Source: Atherinomorus stipes (Eukaryota > Chordata > Actinopteri > Atheriniformes > Atherinidae). Taken from it: a stretch of 64,000 nucleotides of DNA. The position numbers and the translations under genes were made by a program. The stretch spans positions 62,001-126,000 of the forward strand of contig JALJCO010003457.1 of assembly GCA_023101725.1 (NCBI GenBank), in the 5' to 3' direction. Shown one piece after another: positions 1 through 11,179 of the stretch. How positions within the stretch are numbered: the first letter of the stretch is position 1; every line of letters begins with the position of its first letter. The notes below the pieces were generated by a model that saw only the letters and a program-made list of their open reading frames with translations, made no database searches and was not told the origin of the DNA.

Positions 1-690
1 CAAGTTAAATTTAAATTGTTGTGTGGTTTGAAAGATGCTCAGCTGTACTAACTTTAACTATAAAGAAAGTGACAGATAGCTTTGGAAAAAACAAAACTAT
101 GAATTTAAATAGACTGTTCTCAATTTTAGTATAATTTCTATGTACTTTTTTCTATTAAGAGAGATGTGAGCGTCGTAATTAGGAAGAAATTAAAATCGAT
201 GCCAAGTAGATGTTTGCATCCATGACCACCAGGGGGAGACATTGCACGCTCATAAAACAAAGCTGGATTCCCTGGACGTCTGGATGGAACAATGTGTACA
301 ACGCCCCACAAAGCTTTTCATCTTACTTCAGAGAAAATGACAAATTTAATTAAGTTAAATTTCTCTACATGCATTAAAAGCTACTTAAAGACCTTACGCC
401 GGCTAGATAATAGTCTCCCTAAAATGAAAAAAGTTTTTTCTTTCTTTCTTTTTTTCTCAGCAGCGCAACTTTTCCCTCTGTGAAACTAATCATGATAAAT
501 TGTATCCTTTGGGGGGAAAAAAAAAGGTGAAGAATCCTCAGCTTGAACTCAATCCGTTGAGTTTTATTCAGCAGTGCTTAGAGCTGTCTTCAGGTTGGCC
601 ATCATGTAAGTCCCAAGCAAAAGCCAAGCGAAAGGATCCTCAAGCAATGGTGGAAAAATATCCATCACAGAGAAAGAGCAGACATTCAAA
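1..690 (-). other. col1a2: part of col1a2 intron 1
   Basis: AT-rich sequence downstream of the exon 1 donor. I found no convincing exon 2: in mammals it is only about 11 bases, so a miss is possible. Intron 1 therefore probably runs beyond the left edge. The only motif worth noting is a CTCF-like match at 226-239. Confidence 0.75.
226..239 (+). promoter_or_regulatory. CTCF-like motif in col1a2 intron 1
   Basis: CCACCAGGGGGAGA matches the CTCF core (CCASYAGRKGGCRS) except for A in place of the C in the last GGC. A sequence match only. Confidence 0.35.
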
Positions 691-695
691 CTTAC

Positions 696-765
696 ATTGA
701 CATGATGCTAGGTATGAAGTTACTGCAAGCAGCAACAGAATCCGGGTATCCACAAAGCTGAGCAT
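696..765 (-). CDS. col1a2: col1a2 exon 1, coding part (signal peptide of collagen alpha-2(I))
   Basis: Reading leftward from the ATG at 765-763, the exon encodes MLSFVDTRILLLLAVTSYLA followed by SCQ, plus one extra base. This is a secretory signal peptide: a short N-terminal part with one Arg, a Leu-rich core, then small residues before Cys-Gln. From memory of the family, human COL1A2 starts with the same first eight residues and nearly the same hydrophobic core, and its exon 1 also has 70 coding bases. The exon is followed at once by a consensus donor, GTAAGT, at 695-690. The product is the alpha-2 chain of type I procollagen, cotranslationally sent to the ER and assembled with two alpha-1 chains. 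The rest of the gene, including the triple helix, lies beyond the left edge. The start is supported by the stem-loop around it and by the upstream TATA box. No frame damage is seen. Confidence 0.95.
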
Positions 766-788
766 GTCTAAGCGGACATGCAGACTCC
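758..788 (-). promoter_or_regulatory. collagen 5' stem-loop around the col1a2 start codon
   Basis: On the transcribed (minus) strand, GCATGTC (781-775) and its complement GACATGC (768-762) flank a short loop. The hairpin therefore contains both the upstream ATG and the main ATG. Collagen alpha-1(I), alpha-2(I) and alpha-1(III) mRNAs carry a conserved 5' stem-loop at this place that binds LARP6 and coordinates translation. The position, overlap with the start codon and flanking bases agree with that element; binding in this species is inferred. Confidence 0.85.
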
Positions 789-890
789 TTGTGCCGCTGA
801 GCCCCTGTTTTTAAACCACCTTCAAGCAGGCATACAGTTGTGGTGACACGAGTAACTCCAAACTTAGCAGAAACCTGCTGCCGTGATGCT
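766..890 (-). other. col1a2: col1a2 5' UTR in exon 1 (5' end estimated)
   Basis: This is the stretch between the initiator ATG and the point about 30 bases downstream of the TATA box, giving a UTR of roughly 125 nt. The transcription start is inferred from TATA spacing and could be off by several bases. Two very short upstream frames are present on the minus strand: ATG-CCT-GCT-TGA at about 820-835, and ATG-TCC-GCT-TAG at 779-768, just before the main ATG. Short upstream frames before the main start are known in fibrillar collagen mRNAs. Confidence 0.8.
768..779 (-). CDS. three-codon upstream ORF inside the col1a2 5' stem-loop
   Basis: ATG TCC GCT TAG lies on the minus strand and ends two bases before the col1a2 initiator. 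It is entirely within the predicted hairpin. Too short to encode a product; a role in start selection is plausible but inferred. Confidence 0.6.
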   Translation of the reverse strand: MSA

Positions 891-914
891 AGAATAATAA
901 AGTTCTATCAGGCC

Positions 915-923
915 TATTTATAC
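915..923 (-). promoter_or_regulatory. TATA box of col1a2
   Basis: GTATAAATA on the minus strand lies about 150 bases upstream of the col1a2 ATG. Spacing places transcription initiation near 885-892. Vertebrate COL1A2 promoters are TATA-containing. Confidence 0.8.
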
Positions 924-967
924 GGCAGGAGGGTCCCTGGTCTGCGTGTCAAAAGTCAGCCCACCGG

Positions 968-972
968 CCAAT
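968..972 (-). promoter_or_regulatory. inverted CCAAT box (CBF/NF-Y site) of col1a2
   Basis: CCAAT on the plus strand, so ATTGG on the transcribed strand, about 80 bases upstream of the inferred transcription start. Mammalian Col1a2 has an inverted CCAAT bound by CBF/NF-Y at about -80, so both position and orientation agree. Confidence 0.75.
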
Positions 973-1330
973 GGGAGAGGAGAAACCCAATCTGACTCCC
1001 ATCCCTCTGCAGCTCGGAGGCAGTCATGTGGTCCTGCATCTCCCTGCCTCCTCTCCACCAGACAGCGTTTGGCAAAGCTTTGGTGATGATGACGAGTGCA
1101 ACGTTTAATTAGATCCATTCTTTTTGAGGACGTGGACAGCGTCGAGGTTTAAAAGGAGGATGAAGGCCTACGTTTTTTCCTCTTCTTACTGGCTTCAGTG
1201 AATCCGGAGTGTCAGTGCTCTGCGCGCGGTTTACTTTATGTGCGTAAAAAGTTGTCCGATTTTGTGCGCGGCGGTGGGCATTATTTGGCATCGAGGGATC
1301 CTGGGTCCTTCCTCTCAGCACTGGATTTTA
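973..1330 (-). promoter_or_regulatory. col1a2 upstream promoter region
   Basis: This segment has more GC and CpG than its surroundings. It includes a pyrimidine-rich plus-strand stretch at about 1038-1060 (purine-rich on the transcribed strand), lying near -150 to -170 relative to the inferred start. Mammalian COL1A2 has TCC-rich/Sp1-type boxes in a similar place. No exon is recognised here, although open frames run across it on the minus strand. The upstream limit is arbitrary. Confidence 0.5.
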
Positions 1331-3466
1331 TAGGTCATATAACTTTTACAGAGGGTTAGATTTTTATGACTATTTACTGATAATCCAGTCCTGTTGGGGT
1401 TTGAATGGGATTATTTTTACGCACGGATTTTCTAAAGAAAATATGCCGCCCGCGGCTCAGTTCTCCATTGCATTGGAAGACATGCTATTGACATTTTTTC
1501 TGTTTTGTCTTGTGTAGTGTCTACCAACCATATACTTCACACTGCCAAATAAATTGCTCATTTTTTTCCACACCAGTGCAGAACATGCACCAAGCATTCC
1601 CTGAAAATGTCATCACGCTTCTGAAGAGTTTCCATGTTAGGTCTTCACACTTTTACCTCCTTTTTAGCCAAAAGCAGTTTGCATTTACTCATCAAAAGTC
1701 TATCAAGCACAATACTGTCAGTTTCAGACTGTCAGAAGGCAGGTGAGGAAAGATCTAATTTCAACTTCTCCAGCTCTCTCTTTGAGCAGCTTTAACCTGC
1801 CCACATGACCAGACATGCCATCTACTCTCCTGCTACTGCAACAGTTTTCAGCCTTGGTCTCATGTTACCTTTTATCACACAATCATTGTCAACTGTGCAA
1901 AATTGGAGAAATGCAGGCTTGAATTCACATGGCAATTACAACAATTTTATGATTAATCAAAGGCAGTTTTAATTGTCAATAGATCGATTACATAAATCAA
2001 TTAGACCAATGCACATTGAAGTTACAGAAGAACATGAAAGTTATGTTCTGCAAAGCTACATTTAGGTTATAAAATACACATTTTAGTGCTAAACAGGTAA
2101 TTCAGTATGAGTTTTGAGGAACATTGAAAGGTTTACATCCTTATTCTATCTATTCTGAACCATTTTATGCCATCCTAAATCCTAAATAACCCTCAAGATC
2201 TTCTTTTTATTTCTGTCCACAACCAGGCCTGTTATCTTTCCTCATATTCTAAAGCAAAGTAATTGGTGGACACTCCCAGCAATTTCACCTACTTTTTTTT
2301 TTCTTCTGAGTCAAACTAGAGAGATAGGGAGAGAAAAAGAAGAGGTGGAGCAGGAGAGATGAAATGTGTTTTAAAGATGGCAGAGTTCCCACTCACTGCA
2401 GCTACGTTCTCATGTTTTTTGAGGAGCCCTCAAGCTGGAGAGGACCAGACAGGCAGCGGAGGGAATTAAAGATGGCTGCTAAGCTCCACATCACCAGGAT
2501 CTTTCCCCCGCTTTTCAGTGAGATTCTACTAAAAACAGACAGTTATGGGCTTTCTCTGTGAAATACCGGCAGCTTTAAGCCCTTATTTGTTCAGATTCCT
2601 TAAAAAAAACAAAAACAAACAGACTTAAAATTTAAACTTTGGAAAAAAAATTGTTGTTACTTAGAGTAGCTGCTCATTAATACTAACTTTTCTAGTCACA
2701 TGTTTTAATTGGAACTCAACTATTAGGGGCCCCTGATCCTCTTTTGACCAACTTGGGGACGAAGACATTTCCACTGAAGGCCGGCAGCTGTTTCAGGCTC
2801 GACCCTGAGACCAAAACGGACTCAAATGTCCCCTCTGGAACATGATGAAGCATCATTTTAGTATCACAGTTTTCTCAGCTGTTAGGTCAGAGTCAAATCT
2901 ACTAAACAGAAATCACTCCTCTAAAAGTTTATTCATAGGTTTTAGTTTAAACGTATTGCCACGAACTGATTCAAAAATGAGAGGTGAAGCTGAGGTAAAT
3001 AATGACCGGGTGGAGAACGTTTTCTGTCAGAGGTGGCTGCATACCCATCAGGCAGGAAAAAAAGGACAAAATCCATGAGGCTATCTTGATGAAGAGCACT
3101 GATAACACCAGATTTATCTTTGGATTTTGCTACTGAGTGAGAAACGAATAACGTTTTCATGTCTGAAAGCAAAATCCCAGAATTTATCTGAGTTTATCTG
3201 ACGTCATCACGTCAACTCATGTCTGTAAATCAGATCTAACATAATAACCTTTAAAGTGATGAAGCAAGGCGTGAAAAACAAAATTATAAAATGTGCTATT
3301 AAAGCACACCCATGCTCTCTGCAGGATTATTAATTGGAGAATTATCTGTGGGGAAATTTCTGTCTTGCAAAAGTATACATAATATCAAGACTTGGATGTG
3401 ACACAAACAGTTTGATATCAGTAAGAAAAAAACCTACCTCCATTAGTTTACTTCCAGTTCTTCACG
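1331..3466. other. intergenic, nothing recognised
   Basis: AT-rich upstream sequence with several homopolymer runs. The short open frames show no recognisable protein pattern. Distal col1a2 regulatory elements could lie here but cannot be identified by eye. Confidence 0.5.
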
Positions 3467-4283
3467 TAGGCATGTAACGATATTAAAATTTCATGTCACG
3501 GTTATTGTGACAAAATTGTCACGTTTATCGATTTTATCACAGGATTCGTGAAATTTGCTCAAAATGTTCAAAAAGTACTTATATACACACTAAAATACTT
3601 TAACCAAGTTTCAATATAAAAAACAAAACAAAACAAAATCATGACAAGCACCATGGACCTTCTGTTGACAGAAACATTAAATAGCATGTAGACATCAAAC
3701 ATATAAATGTGCATTAACGATGCATCTTATGACCATAAGAGAGTTTGTCACTTTATGCAAATTGTAGTTAAGAACCAAGAATATTTTTCTTCACATTCAG
3801 AGCTCAAGACTTGATCTAGTCTGACAGATTTCTGAAGAACTGGTCCAGAAAAGAAACTTTCACTGTTTCATGTAGCTTAGTAGAAATCACGTGTTCATAT
3901 CAAAGCAACACTAACATATTAAATAAGGTAATGTGGCAGAAACATTATGATACTGTAAATAAATAAATGAATAGATAGTTTCCTCCCAGCATCCTTAAAA
4001 AAATCCAAAAATCCATCCAGAATTCAGACTTAGTCCTTTTTAGAAGGGAGAAAATCTCCAGAGCTTCCATGCGCTGCCTTCATTGCCTTCCGCCATGTTT
4101 TCAGAGGCCAAACATGCAAACTGTGTCTGAGGGACTAATGCTGCTTTACTGGCTATGAGCAGCATCACTGTGAGTTTTTCAAAGTACGATAATTACGGTT
4201 TTACGATGATTAAAATCTGAAACAGTAATACTAATTGTCGGGGAATTATATCCCGGTTTTTCTGCTGGTTATTGTTACATCCT
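3467..4283. mobile_element. worn hAT-like nonautonomous element
   Basis: The left end begins GGCATGTAACGATATTAAAA, and the right end, read on the minus strand, begins AAGGATGTAACAATAACC. The ends are imperfect inverted repeats sharing ATGTAACRATA, and the sequence just inside includes 'cacggttattgtgac' and 'gtacgataattacgg'. Such ends are typical of abundant fish hAT-derived repeats. No transposase frame is visible. Boundaries are approximate and no clear 8-bp duplication was found. Confidence 0.5.
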
Positions 4284-4817
4284 TGATGGCTGCTTCTCTG
4301 CAGGCTTTAGTAGATGTACATACATGTTTCCTGCCTCAGCACACTTCACTCTGATTGATGGGTCAATAACGGGCTTGGGCAGAACTTGATTAGAAGCTGT
4401 TGTTTTAAATCATGGCAACGTATCCCAGGTGGTTGTTTCGTATGTGGGCGGGTTCATGTCACATGATGAGGCCTGCAACAAATAATAACAAAATATACTG
4501 TATGACCCCTTACCAATAGGCACTTTTCAGACCAGAATCATATAAATGTAACAAACCATTCATTACCCCCTTACTAATGATGTTATTGGCCAAGAGTATT
4601 ATGTTGAACAAAGTGTTGACGTGGATCAATGCGCCATCAGATAGTGACAAGAAAGCTGTGACTTATTCAGGAGATACGGATGGAAAATCCTTATAAGTTT
4701 ACAGCTTTTGAGTCCTTATCAGCAAACTGTTTTGTTTTTCCAACAGAGATTTGTGTACAATTGCATATGATGGGAACAGATGTCCCATCAGCAGAGGTGA
4801 TTCTCGGATCAGAGGTT
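4284..4817. other. intergenic, nothing recognised
   Basis: AT-rich, no coding pattern, no obvious repeat ends. Confidence 0.45.
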
Positions 4818-5490
4818 TAGGGGTGCTGAGCACCCAGAGAGCTGCACGGCCAGGCAGCCAAGATACACTTCATTGTTTTGTACAGTTAAACACAATTTCA
4901 TTCCCACATTTGTGAAAGATAAGCAAAACACTATTTAGGAGAGTCTGTAACTAATTATCAAGAGAGAAGATGTGATCGAAGCTGATTTGCAGCATATTGG
5001 TGCCTTGTTCCAGTGGTGAAGCAGATCCACCAAAACCCACTTTTCCCTCCTTTTTTACAAAGTTTCTGATCATTTTCAAGCCTTAAATTTAAGTTTTTAT
5101 CATCCAGCATCCAGAAACAAAGTTATTACTGCTGCTATTTAAAAAACTAAATTCAGCATGCAGGTGTTGTCTCTAAACGGTGAACCAGATCCACCACAAC
5201 CCCATTTATCATCCTTCCTCCTTTCTTTATAGAGGTTCTGACAGTTTTCCAAACTGACATTTAGAATATTTATCAAAAAAAACAAAGTTAGGCTACCACT
5301 GCTGCTATTTGAAATATGTGAGGTGGGCAGGATCAAACCATTTTTTTTGGGGGGGGGGGTTCTAGTGAAAATATTATATTTCAACAAAGTACAGTACAGT
5401 ATGGCTATTCATACTTGAAGTTTGTAAAAAAAAAAAACAATCTCAAATTTTAGGGCTTTGAACTCAATTTAGGGGTGCTTCAGCACCCCC
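4818..5490. repeat. decayed repeat with two tandem units and GGGGTGCT palindromes
   Basis: Two diverged direct copies of about 160 bases (about 4985-5140 and 5149-5310) share 'ggtgaa-cagatccacca', 'aacaaagtta' and the ending 'actgctgctattt'. The region is bracketed by short palindromes: GGGGTGCTgAGCACCC at 4819-4835 and GGGGTGCTtcAGCACCCC at 5472-5489. This looks like an old internally duplicated mobile element of unknown class. Confidence 0.45.
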
Positions 5491-8400
5491 CAAAATGGGC
5501 TAAAATTACCTATGCCCATTAGGAAAGAAATGTCACACATTTAATGATTGGAAATGTAGTAACTGGCATCTGCAAAGGTGAATGATTTCTATCTTTCATC
5601 AGCTGGCTGAACAAATTCCAACATGCCACTGAAGTTGGAGCAAACAAAGCAGATTCGGGTAGCCTGACTTCTTCCACTGGGTTCTTAAACACTGACACGA
5701 AGTCACTGGTTGGGCAAAAAGAAATTGATGAAGCAGAAAGAAGGAGATGTTAAAGAAGTGCATCTTACAGGGGATCATTCATAAAGCAAAAAGACAAATA
5801 GTTCAGATTTGAAAGGAATATGCAGTGATGGATAAAACGCTTCAGACGCCATGCTCTCTTTGATATAGACACACACTTCTCAGACAGGCACTAATTAAAC
5901 AGGGCACTGCATGCACACACACCAGCAGACATGCAGGGGCGGCTGAGGTTTCTAAATTACAGCCTTTATTCCAGGCCAATCTTTCAGTTCCTTCTCTGCG
6001 CTGAAGACTCGCGATGAAATTTCCTCACAGGAGCACCAGAGGAAAAACAGAATACCCTGAGATAAAAAGTTTTTGCTGAATGAAAATAGTTCTTTTCAAG
6101 ATGTGGGATTGTGAAATAAAAGTTATCAGCCAATTCTGATTTCTTACATCCTGCCACAGCATTTTTTACACCACCTCACAGACTACTGTGTTGGTTTTGA
6201 ATGACAGCAGCTTATTCGTTTACCACACGGACTGAAAGCAGAGGAAAACAGTAAGAGAAAACAAAAATATCTTGTTTGATAAATCTGTTAAAACAAGATG
6301 TAGAAATTTGTGATGCCTTGTTAACCAAATTAGCTTTTCCCCATTTCCCAGACTTGCTAAATAATCCAGCTCTTCTCATATTTATTGCACAAATATCTCC
6401 AAGTAACGAGTCAGATCAGTCTTGATCTTGCTTACTAGAATAAATAATAAAACCAGTCTTTCACATGACATTTTAGGCTTTATAAAGACAAAATATCATG
6501 TAAGACTTTCTGGGTTTTAACACAGCAAGAATCAAAATTCAACACTTTCTTTTTCATTTTTATTTTACTCATTTTTATGGCTCAGATTCTTTATTTTCTA
6601 CTGTACAGCCACAAAGCTGCAGGCGCTGTTCAAGAGTGATGATAAAGGCAGTCTGGGGTCAAAGAATTCAATTTTCTCCTGGGCTCAACAGGCCCGAGCA
6701 CATATGAGCATGCTGGGGCCACTGGCATTATTCAGCCGGCTGACTGACTATGCAGCACCCAGAGAGGAAGGGACTGGGGGAACCAGTTAAAAACAGAGCA
6801 GGATTTTTTAAGGAGCACTCATTTACTTTAAGTGCCTCAAATTATACAACACCCCAGCCAAGTTTGTGACGTGTCCTTGTGTATATAACCCAGGCTCCCT
6901 TCCTTCTCAAGCTTTTCTTGTATTCCCTGCTACCTGACACTTCATGTAATTTCAGTCTCCTCATGCCTCACTATCATCTTTGTCTTTGTGTCTCTTCCTC
7001 CTCGTGCGTCTCTAGAATAGAGTTTAGTTGCAAGGAGGCGGGTTTATTGGAGAGCTGGTCTAATGTGAGTGAGGGAATGGGGGAAGGCGGGAGTGTGGGG
7101 AGGGGGTGAGAGTATAAATACACATCAGGAAGCACAAGTGAGAATGTCAGCGATGTTGAGTCAAGGGGAATGGACCTTCCACATTGTAATGAAGGAAAGA
7201 AAGCCAGTTGCACCCAAAAAAACCTTTTCTGTCAATTAGAGAGCTGAGGAGACGAGAAGGAACGTGAGAATCATGAGAATCACTGAAAAAAGAGAAAAGC
7301 AAGGGGATAAATGTCTAAGTAGGGCACCTCCCTTGGCTGGATCCAGTGTATGGTTAGATTGCCTCCCAGTCCACATGACTCACAGTCTGGTCAGCAAACG
7401 CATAATAAACGTGACAGAAATATCCCATCACAATGTCACCAGAGTCCACAGCAGGCAGTTAATTGCTAGATAGAGCTGGGCCGTGGTTTCAGAGAAGAAA
7501 AAAAAGTCCAGCTCATGATGGGGAAGCAAGCAAATGTCCACATGTGGACTTTTTGTTTCAAAGTTTTTCTTCCGTTTGAAAAGCTGCATAAATAAGCGGA
7601 TTTTTTCTTTGAGGTGGAATTTCTCAGGAGGACAGATTAAAAAACAGATAAACCTCCGTAGAAATAAATTCCATCAATCAACAAAGTTGCCTCGTTCCCA
7701 AGAATTTTTCCGCAGTGGTCACCACTGCTTTAAAAACCTCCTCTATCACAGGTAGCATTGTGATTGCAAAGATAACCATCCTTTCCAAAATGTACCCATC
7801 CAGTGTGCAATATGAGTGAGGTGAAAATAACTGCAGATGAAGGGGAAAACGGTCTCCTTGATCATTTTCCGACTCTTAACCAGCTGATGTTACAGTGTGA
7901 AGTCATAATGTGTGCTTATATGTAACATCCACGCAGGTGATGGTCACATTTGGAAAGAAGACATTTTAGCCCAAACTGTGATTATTTTCTAACTCCAACA
8001 AAGTGATGTCTTTTTGTCTAAACCCAACCAGGAAATAAGGCGCGTGTTTTATGCAACTGATGTAAGGTATATTAATCTCATGTCTGCATAATGGCACGTG
8101 GTCTGATTGCCGCTTTAAACTTTCTCCTTTATGAGGACTTTATGATTAACAGAAGATCTGATACTTGTGCTCTAATGCAGAAACTATACTATTCTCTACT
8201 AACTATAATATTTCACATTCTGTCTCTAGGTAAGGCACCAGTAGGAGACATATTTAAATGGAGGAGGCTTTGGAACCATGCAGCATGTGTTCAGGAAATG
8301 TTGGAAAGCTTCTTGGAGAAGAAACTAATTTTGTCTTTGGTCATTTCCCATAAAATATCAATATAAAACAAGTTAACTCTTTCTATTAATCTGGTCTTTG

Positions 8401-8809
8401 GGGGAATCCACAACAGGTATGCACCGGCATCTGGACAAACGGTAGGTTGAGTTCATATCTTCAAGTCTGTTTTTGTCTACTTTAAGAAAATAAAAAAAAA
8501 ACTTCAAGAGTTTTATTTTGCATTCTTTCCAAATATCAAATGATTCAGAACTACAAGTTGAGCTTTGGAGGAAAAAAATGAATGACCATAAACTCCATGT
8601 GAAACCAGTCAGCGGTCAGTATCTTCTGCTGGCATAAACTTGGATGGTTTAATGCGAAAATGATGTCTTTCTGTGGTTCAGCGTTGTAAGGTTCTGATTT
8701 CATTCTAGAAATTATTTGCAACTCTCTAAAGGTGTCATGTCTGCCAGGTGTGCAGCCACACAACAGTGGAGCAGCCAAATAGAAAAGAAAGTCATTAATT
8801 ATTTTCATT
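5491..8809. other. intergenic, nothing recognised
   Basis: No protein-like frame, repeat ends or RNA gene seen. A TATAAATA string at 7112-7119 lies in a purine-rich stretch but has no supporting exon. Sequence is AT-rich with ordinary short homopolymers. Confidence 0.45.
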
Positions 8810-9681
8810 TTAAAGGAGCCCTATCATGAAAAATGGACTTTTAAGAGCTTTTCAGCATGTCAGTGTGTTATTTCCTTATCAAGAAATGATTTAAATCGTT
8901 ATTTTTCTTCATTCATGCATATTTGAGTAATCTACATGAATATTTAAACCAGCGCTACCTCCCTGCAAACGGCTGACTACCAAGGGGCAAACTCCGCCTC
9001 AGAACAGTGAAGCTCTCTTCCGCATTGTATTTAGTGTAATCCTCCCTTCATCCGCTAGGGGCTGGCTCCAAGAGCGAGCAAATCCCCATAGACTCCCATG
9101 TTAAAAACGCCGACTTCACAGCAGAAATAAACAGGTTTACAGCCTGGTTCAAAAAATCATTTTAGGTTTATTAGGTCACGTTTACCTTCATGTCAACTGT
9201 GAGGGGGGTGAATTTTTTTATAACTCATTCGTTTAGATGTTATTTATTCTTCAAATTACACATAATTAAGGGCGTATCCTTATGATTGACATGCGGCAGA
9301 CCGGAAGCTCCGCCTGCCGACCGAAGGCTCCTAGTTAGCTCCTTCTTTGCTCTTAATAAGATCTCAGTTTGTTACAGAGTCGCACAACGGCGGTGTTTAG
9401 TCAGCGAATTGCAAGTCTAAGCATGTCTTACCTTAACCATGCCGCTTAGGGGGCTTATCTTTGTTAGCTCCTCTTAGTTTCGTGTTAGCTCAGTTAGCGT
9501 TTAGCCCACAGTACGTCAGCTGTCAATCATTTGCCCCGCGGCCGCGCTGTGCCCATTTTAGGATTTTCCTGGAGTGACGACGTACGTGACACGGCAAGAT
9601 GGCGACGGTAAGACACGCCCAACTGGCTTCACATTTCTCTATTCAGAAGAGACCGGAAGCTACGTCCAGTAATTATATACA

Positions 9682-10212
9682 GGCTGTGTCCGAATGTCCT
9701 CCCTACTCCCTAACCCCTCATTCACTACATAGTGCTGCACTACATAGCAGACTATCTAGTGCCCTCATTCTGCCTGTGATTCGGACACTAAGCTGACTAC
9801 CTCTTTTTCCCCGCCGCAAATCATGTGATCACCAGCTGTCACCGTGGCAACCACAGCGGCACTCACGACGCACGAAAAGATTTAATTCCAAATCAAATCT
9901 GTAATTTTAAATGAAGGTAGTTTATTTACTTATGTTGTGTTTAATCTCTTTTCTGTCGTTCTTTCGCTCCTTTTTTTCTGCCGCTCGATATATTCAACAC
10001 CTCACGCCATTCAGCTCTCCTGACCGCAATGCATCGTGGTCTATATTGTCCTGTCTAGGGACCATCGAAGCTCACTAGTTTTCAAGATGCATTGTGGGTA
10101 ACTTTGAGTGCACTACTTTTTTCTTTCTAAAACATTCGGACACCCCTACAAAATGGCGTGATCCCTATATAGGGCCCTATGTAGGGAATAGGGTGGACAT
10201 TCGGACACAGCC
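9682..10212. mobile_element. MITE with GGCTGTGTCCGAAT ends, nested in the 2.6-kb element
   Basis: The left end GGCTGTGTCCGAATGTCC (9682-9699) is the exact inverted complement of the right end (10195-10212). Inside, 'cactacatagtg' at the left and 'cctatatagggccctatgtaggg' type palindromic sequence at the right extend the arms. Elements with these ends are very common in fish genomes. I found no clear 8-bp duplication, so superfamily (probably hAT) is inferred. Confidence 0.7.
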
Positions 10213-10300
10213 ACAGTCTATGCTGACTACCCACCGCGTTACGTATGAACGTGGCACCAATCACGAAAGTCCAAATGCGCATGCTCAGTATCGTAGCAAG

Positions 10301-10314
10301 ACGCCCTCTGTTGA
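10301..10314 (-). promoter_or_regulatory. CTCF-like motif inside the TTAA element
   Basis: Minus strand reads TCAACAGAGGGCGT, matching the CTCF core well from the second base on. Sequence match only. Confidence 0.25.
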
Positions 10315-10750
10315 ACAGAAACTCAGAGAATCCTATACACACTCTCTGAGGAAGAAACTAACACCTGCAGGAAGATTTCCTCAGAGACAAGCAGCCATCA
10401 GCTAACAGACGTTTGATCCAGAGTTCAGGAGAATTTTCTTCCTTTTTTTTTTTTTTAAGCTCTAGAGGACAGCAAGTTGGGAAAAATGCAGTTATGTTCA
10501 GCGTGGTTATGTTCAGCGTGGGAGTTTATTTGTTGTACTGGATGAATCGACTTGCCAGAAGTGGTTGGATTTTAACTTCAGGAGCAGGGGAAAAAAACTC
10601 AACTTCGTGTGTGAACTTCACTCCTGACAACTTCATGAATCTCGGGCAGTAAAGTGTTTTTTCTCTGGGATTACTTCTGAAACGTGACGCAGTTCCTACT
10701 ATAAAAACGCGCATGGACAGACAACAACACTGGTGAGTCAACACATCTCT

Positions 10751-11179
10751 CAGCTCAATGCTAACTGTTAGGCTATGATTTGTTCGCTAATTTACTTACT
10801 TGTCAGGGGTCTCTGTGGTACTTCTGTGGTACTGCGTGTACTTCAAACTCCATATCAGACTCTGGGTCGAGCGCATACAGCTCCATAACAGGCTGCTCCG
10901 TTTGATCCCGTCGATCGGAGTCCGATTATCCATCAATGTTTACAAGATCCATGTGAGTGCTGCTTAGCTCAGCGCTAACTGTTAGCCTGTGATTTGTTCG
11001 CTAAATTACTTGCTTGTCAGGGGTCTCTGTGGTACTTCTGTGGTACTGCGTGTACTTCAAACTCCATATCAGACTCTGGGTCGAGCGCATACAGCTCCAT
11101 AACAGGCTGGTCTGTTTTATCCCGTCGATCGGAGGAATTATCCATCAATGTTTACACTAACATCCACATGAGAGCTGCC
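10751..11179 (+). repeat. tandem duplication of about 210 bases inside the TTAA element
   Basis: Copy 1 (10751-10960) and copy 2 (10965-11179) share long identical runs, for example the segment from 'tcaggggtctctg' through 'ctccataacaggctg', with only scattered differences. The high identity suggests the duplication is young compared with the surrounding sequence, or is a standing feature of the family. Confidence 0.8.

Noticed and set aside
918..1321. minus-strand open frames upstream of col1a2
   Set aside because: They lie in the promoter across and upstream of the TATA and CCAAT boxes; no protein resemblance.
7112..7119. TATAAATA near an open frame at 7264
   Set aside because: No exon, splice site or protein pattern follows; single motif by chance in AT-rich DNA.
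10094..10405. 103-codon open frame on the plus strand
   Set aside because: It crosses the right end of a MITE nested in another element, so it is a chance frame.
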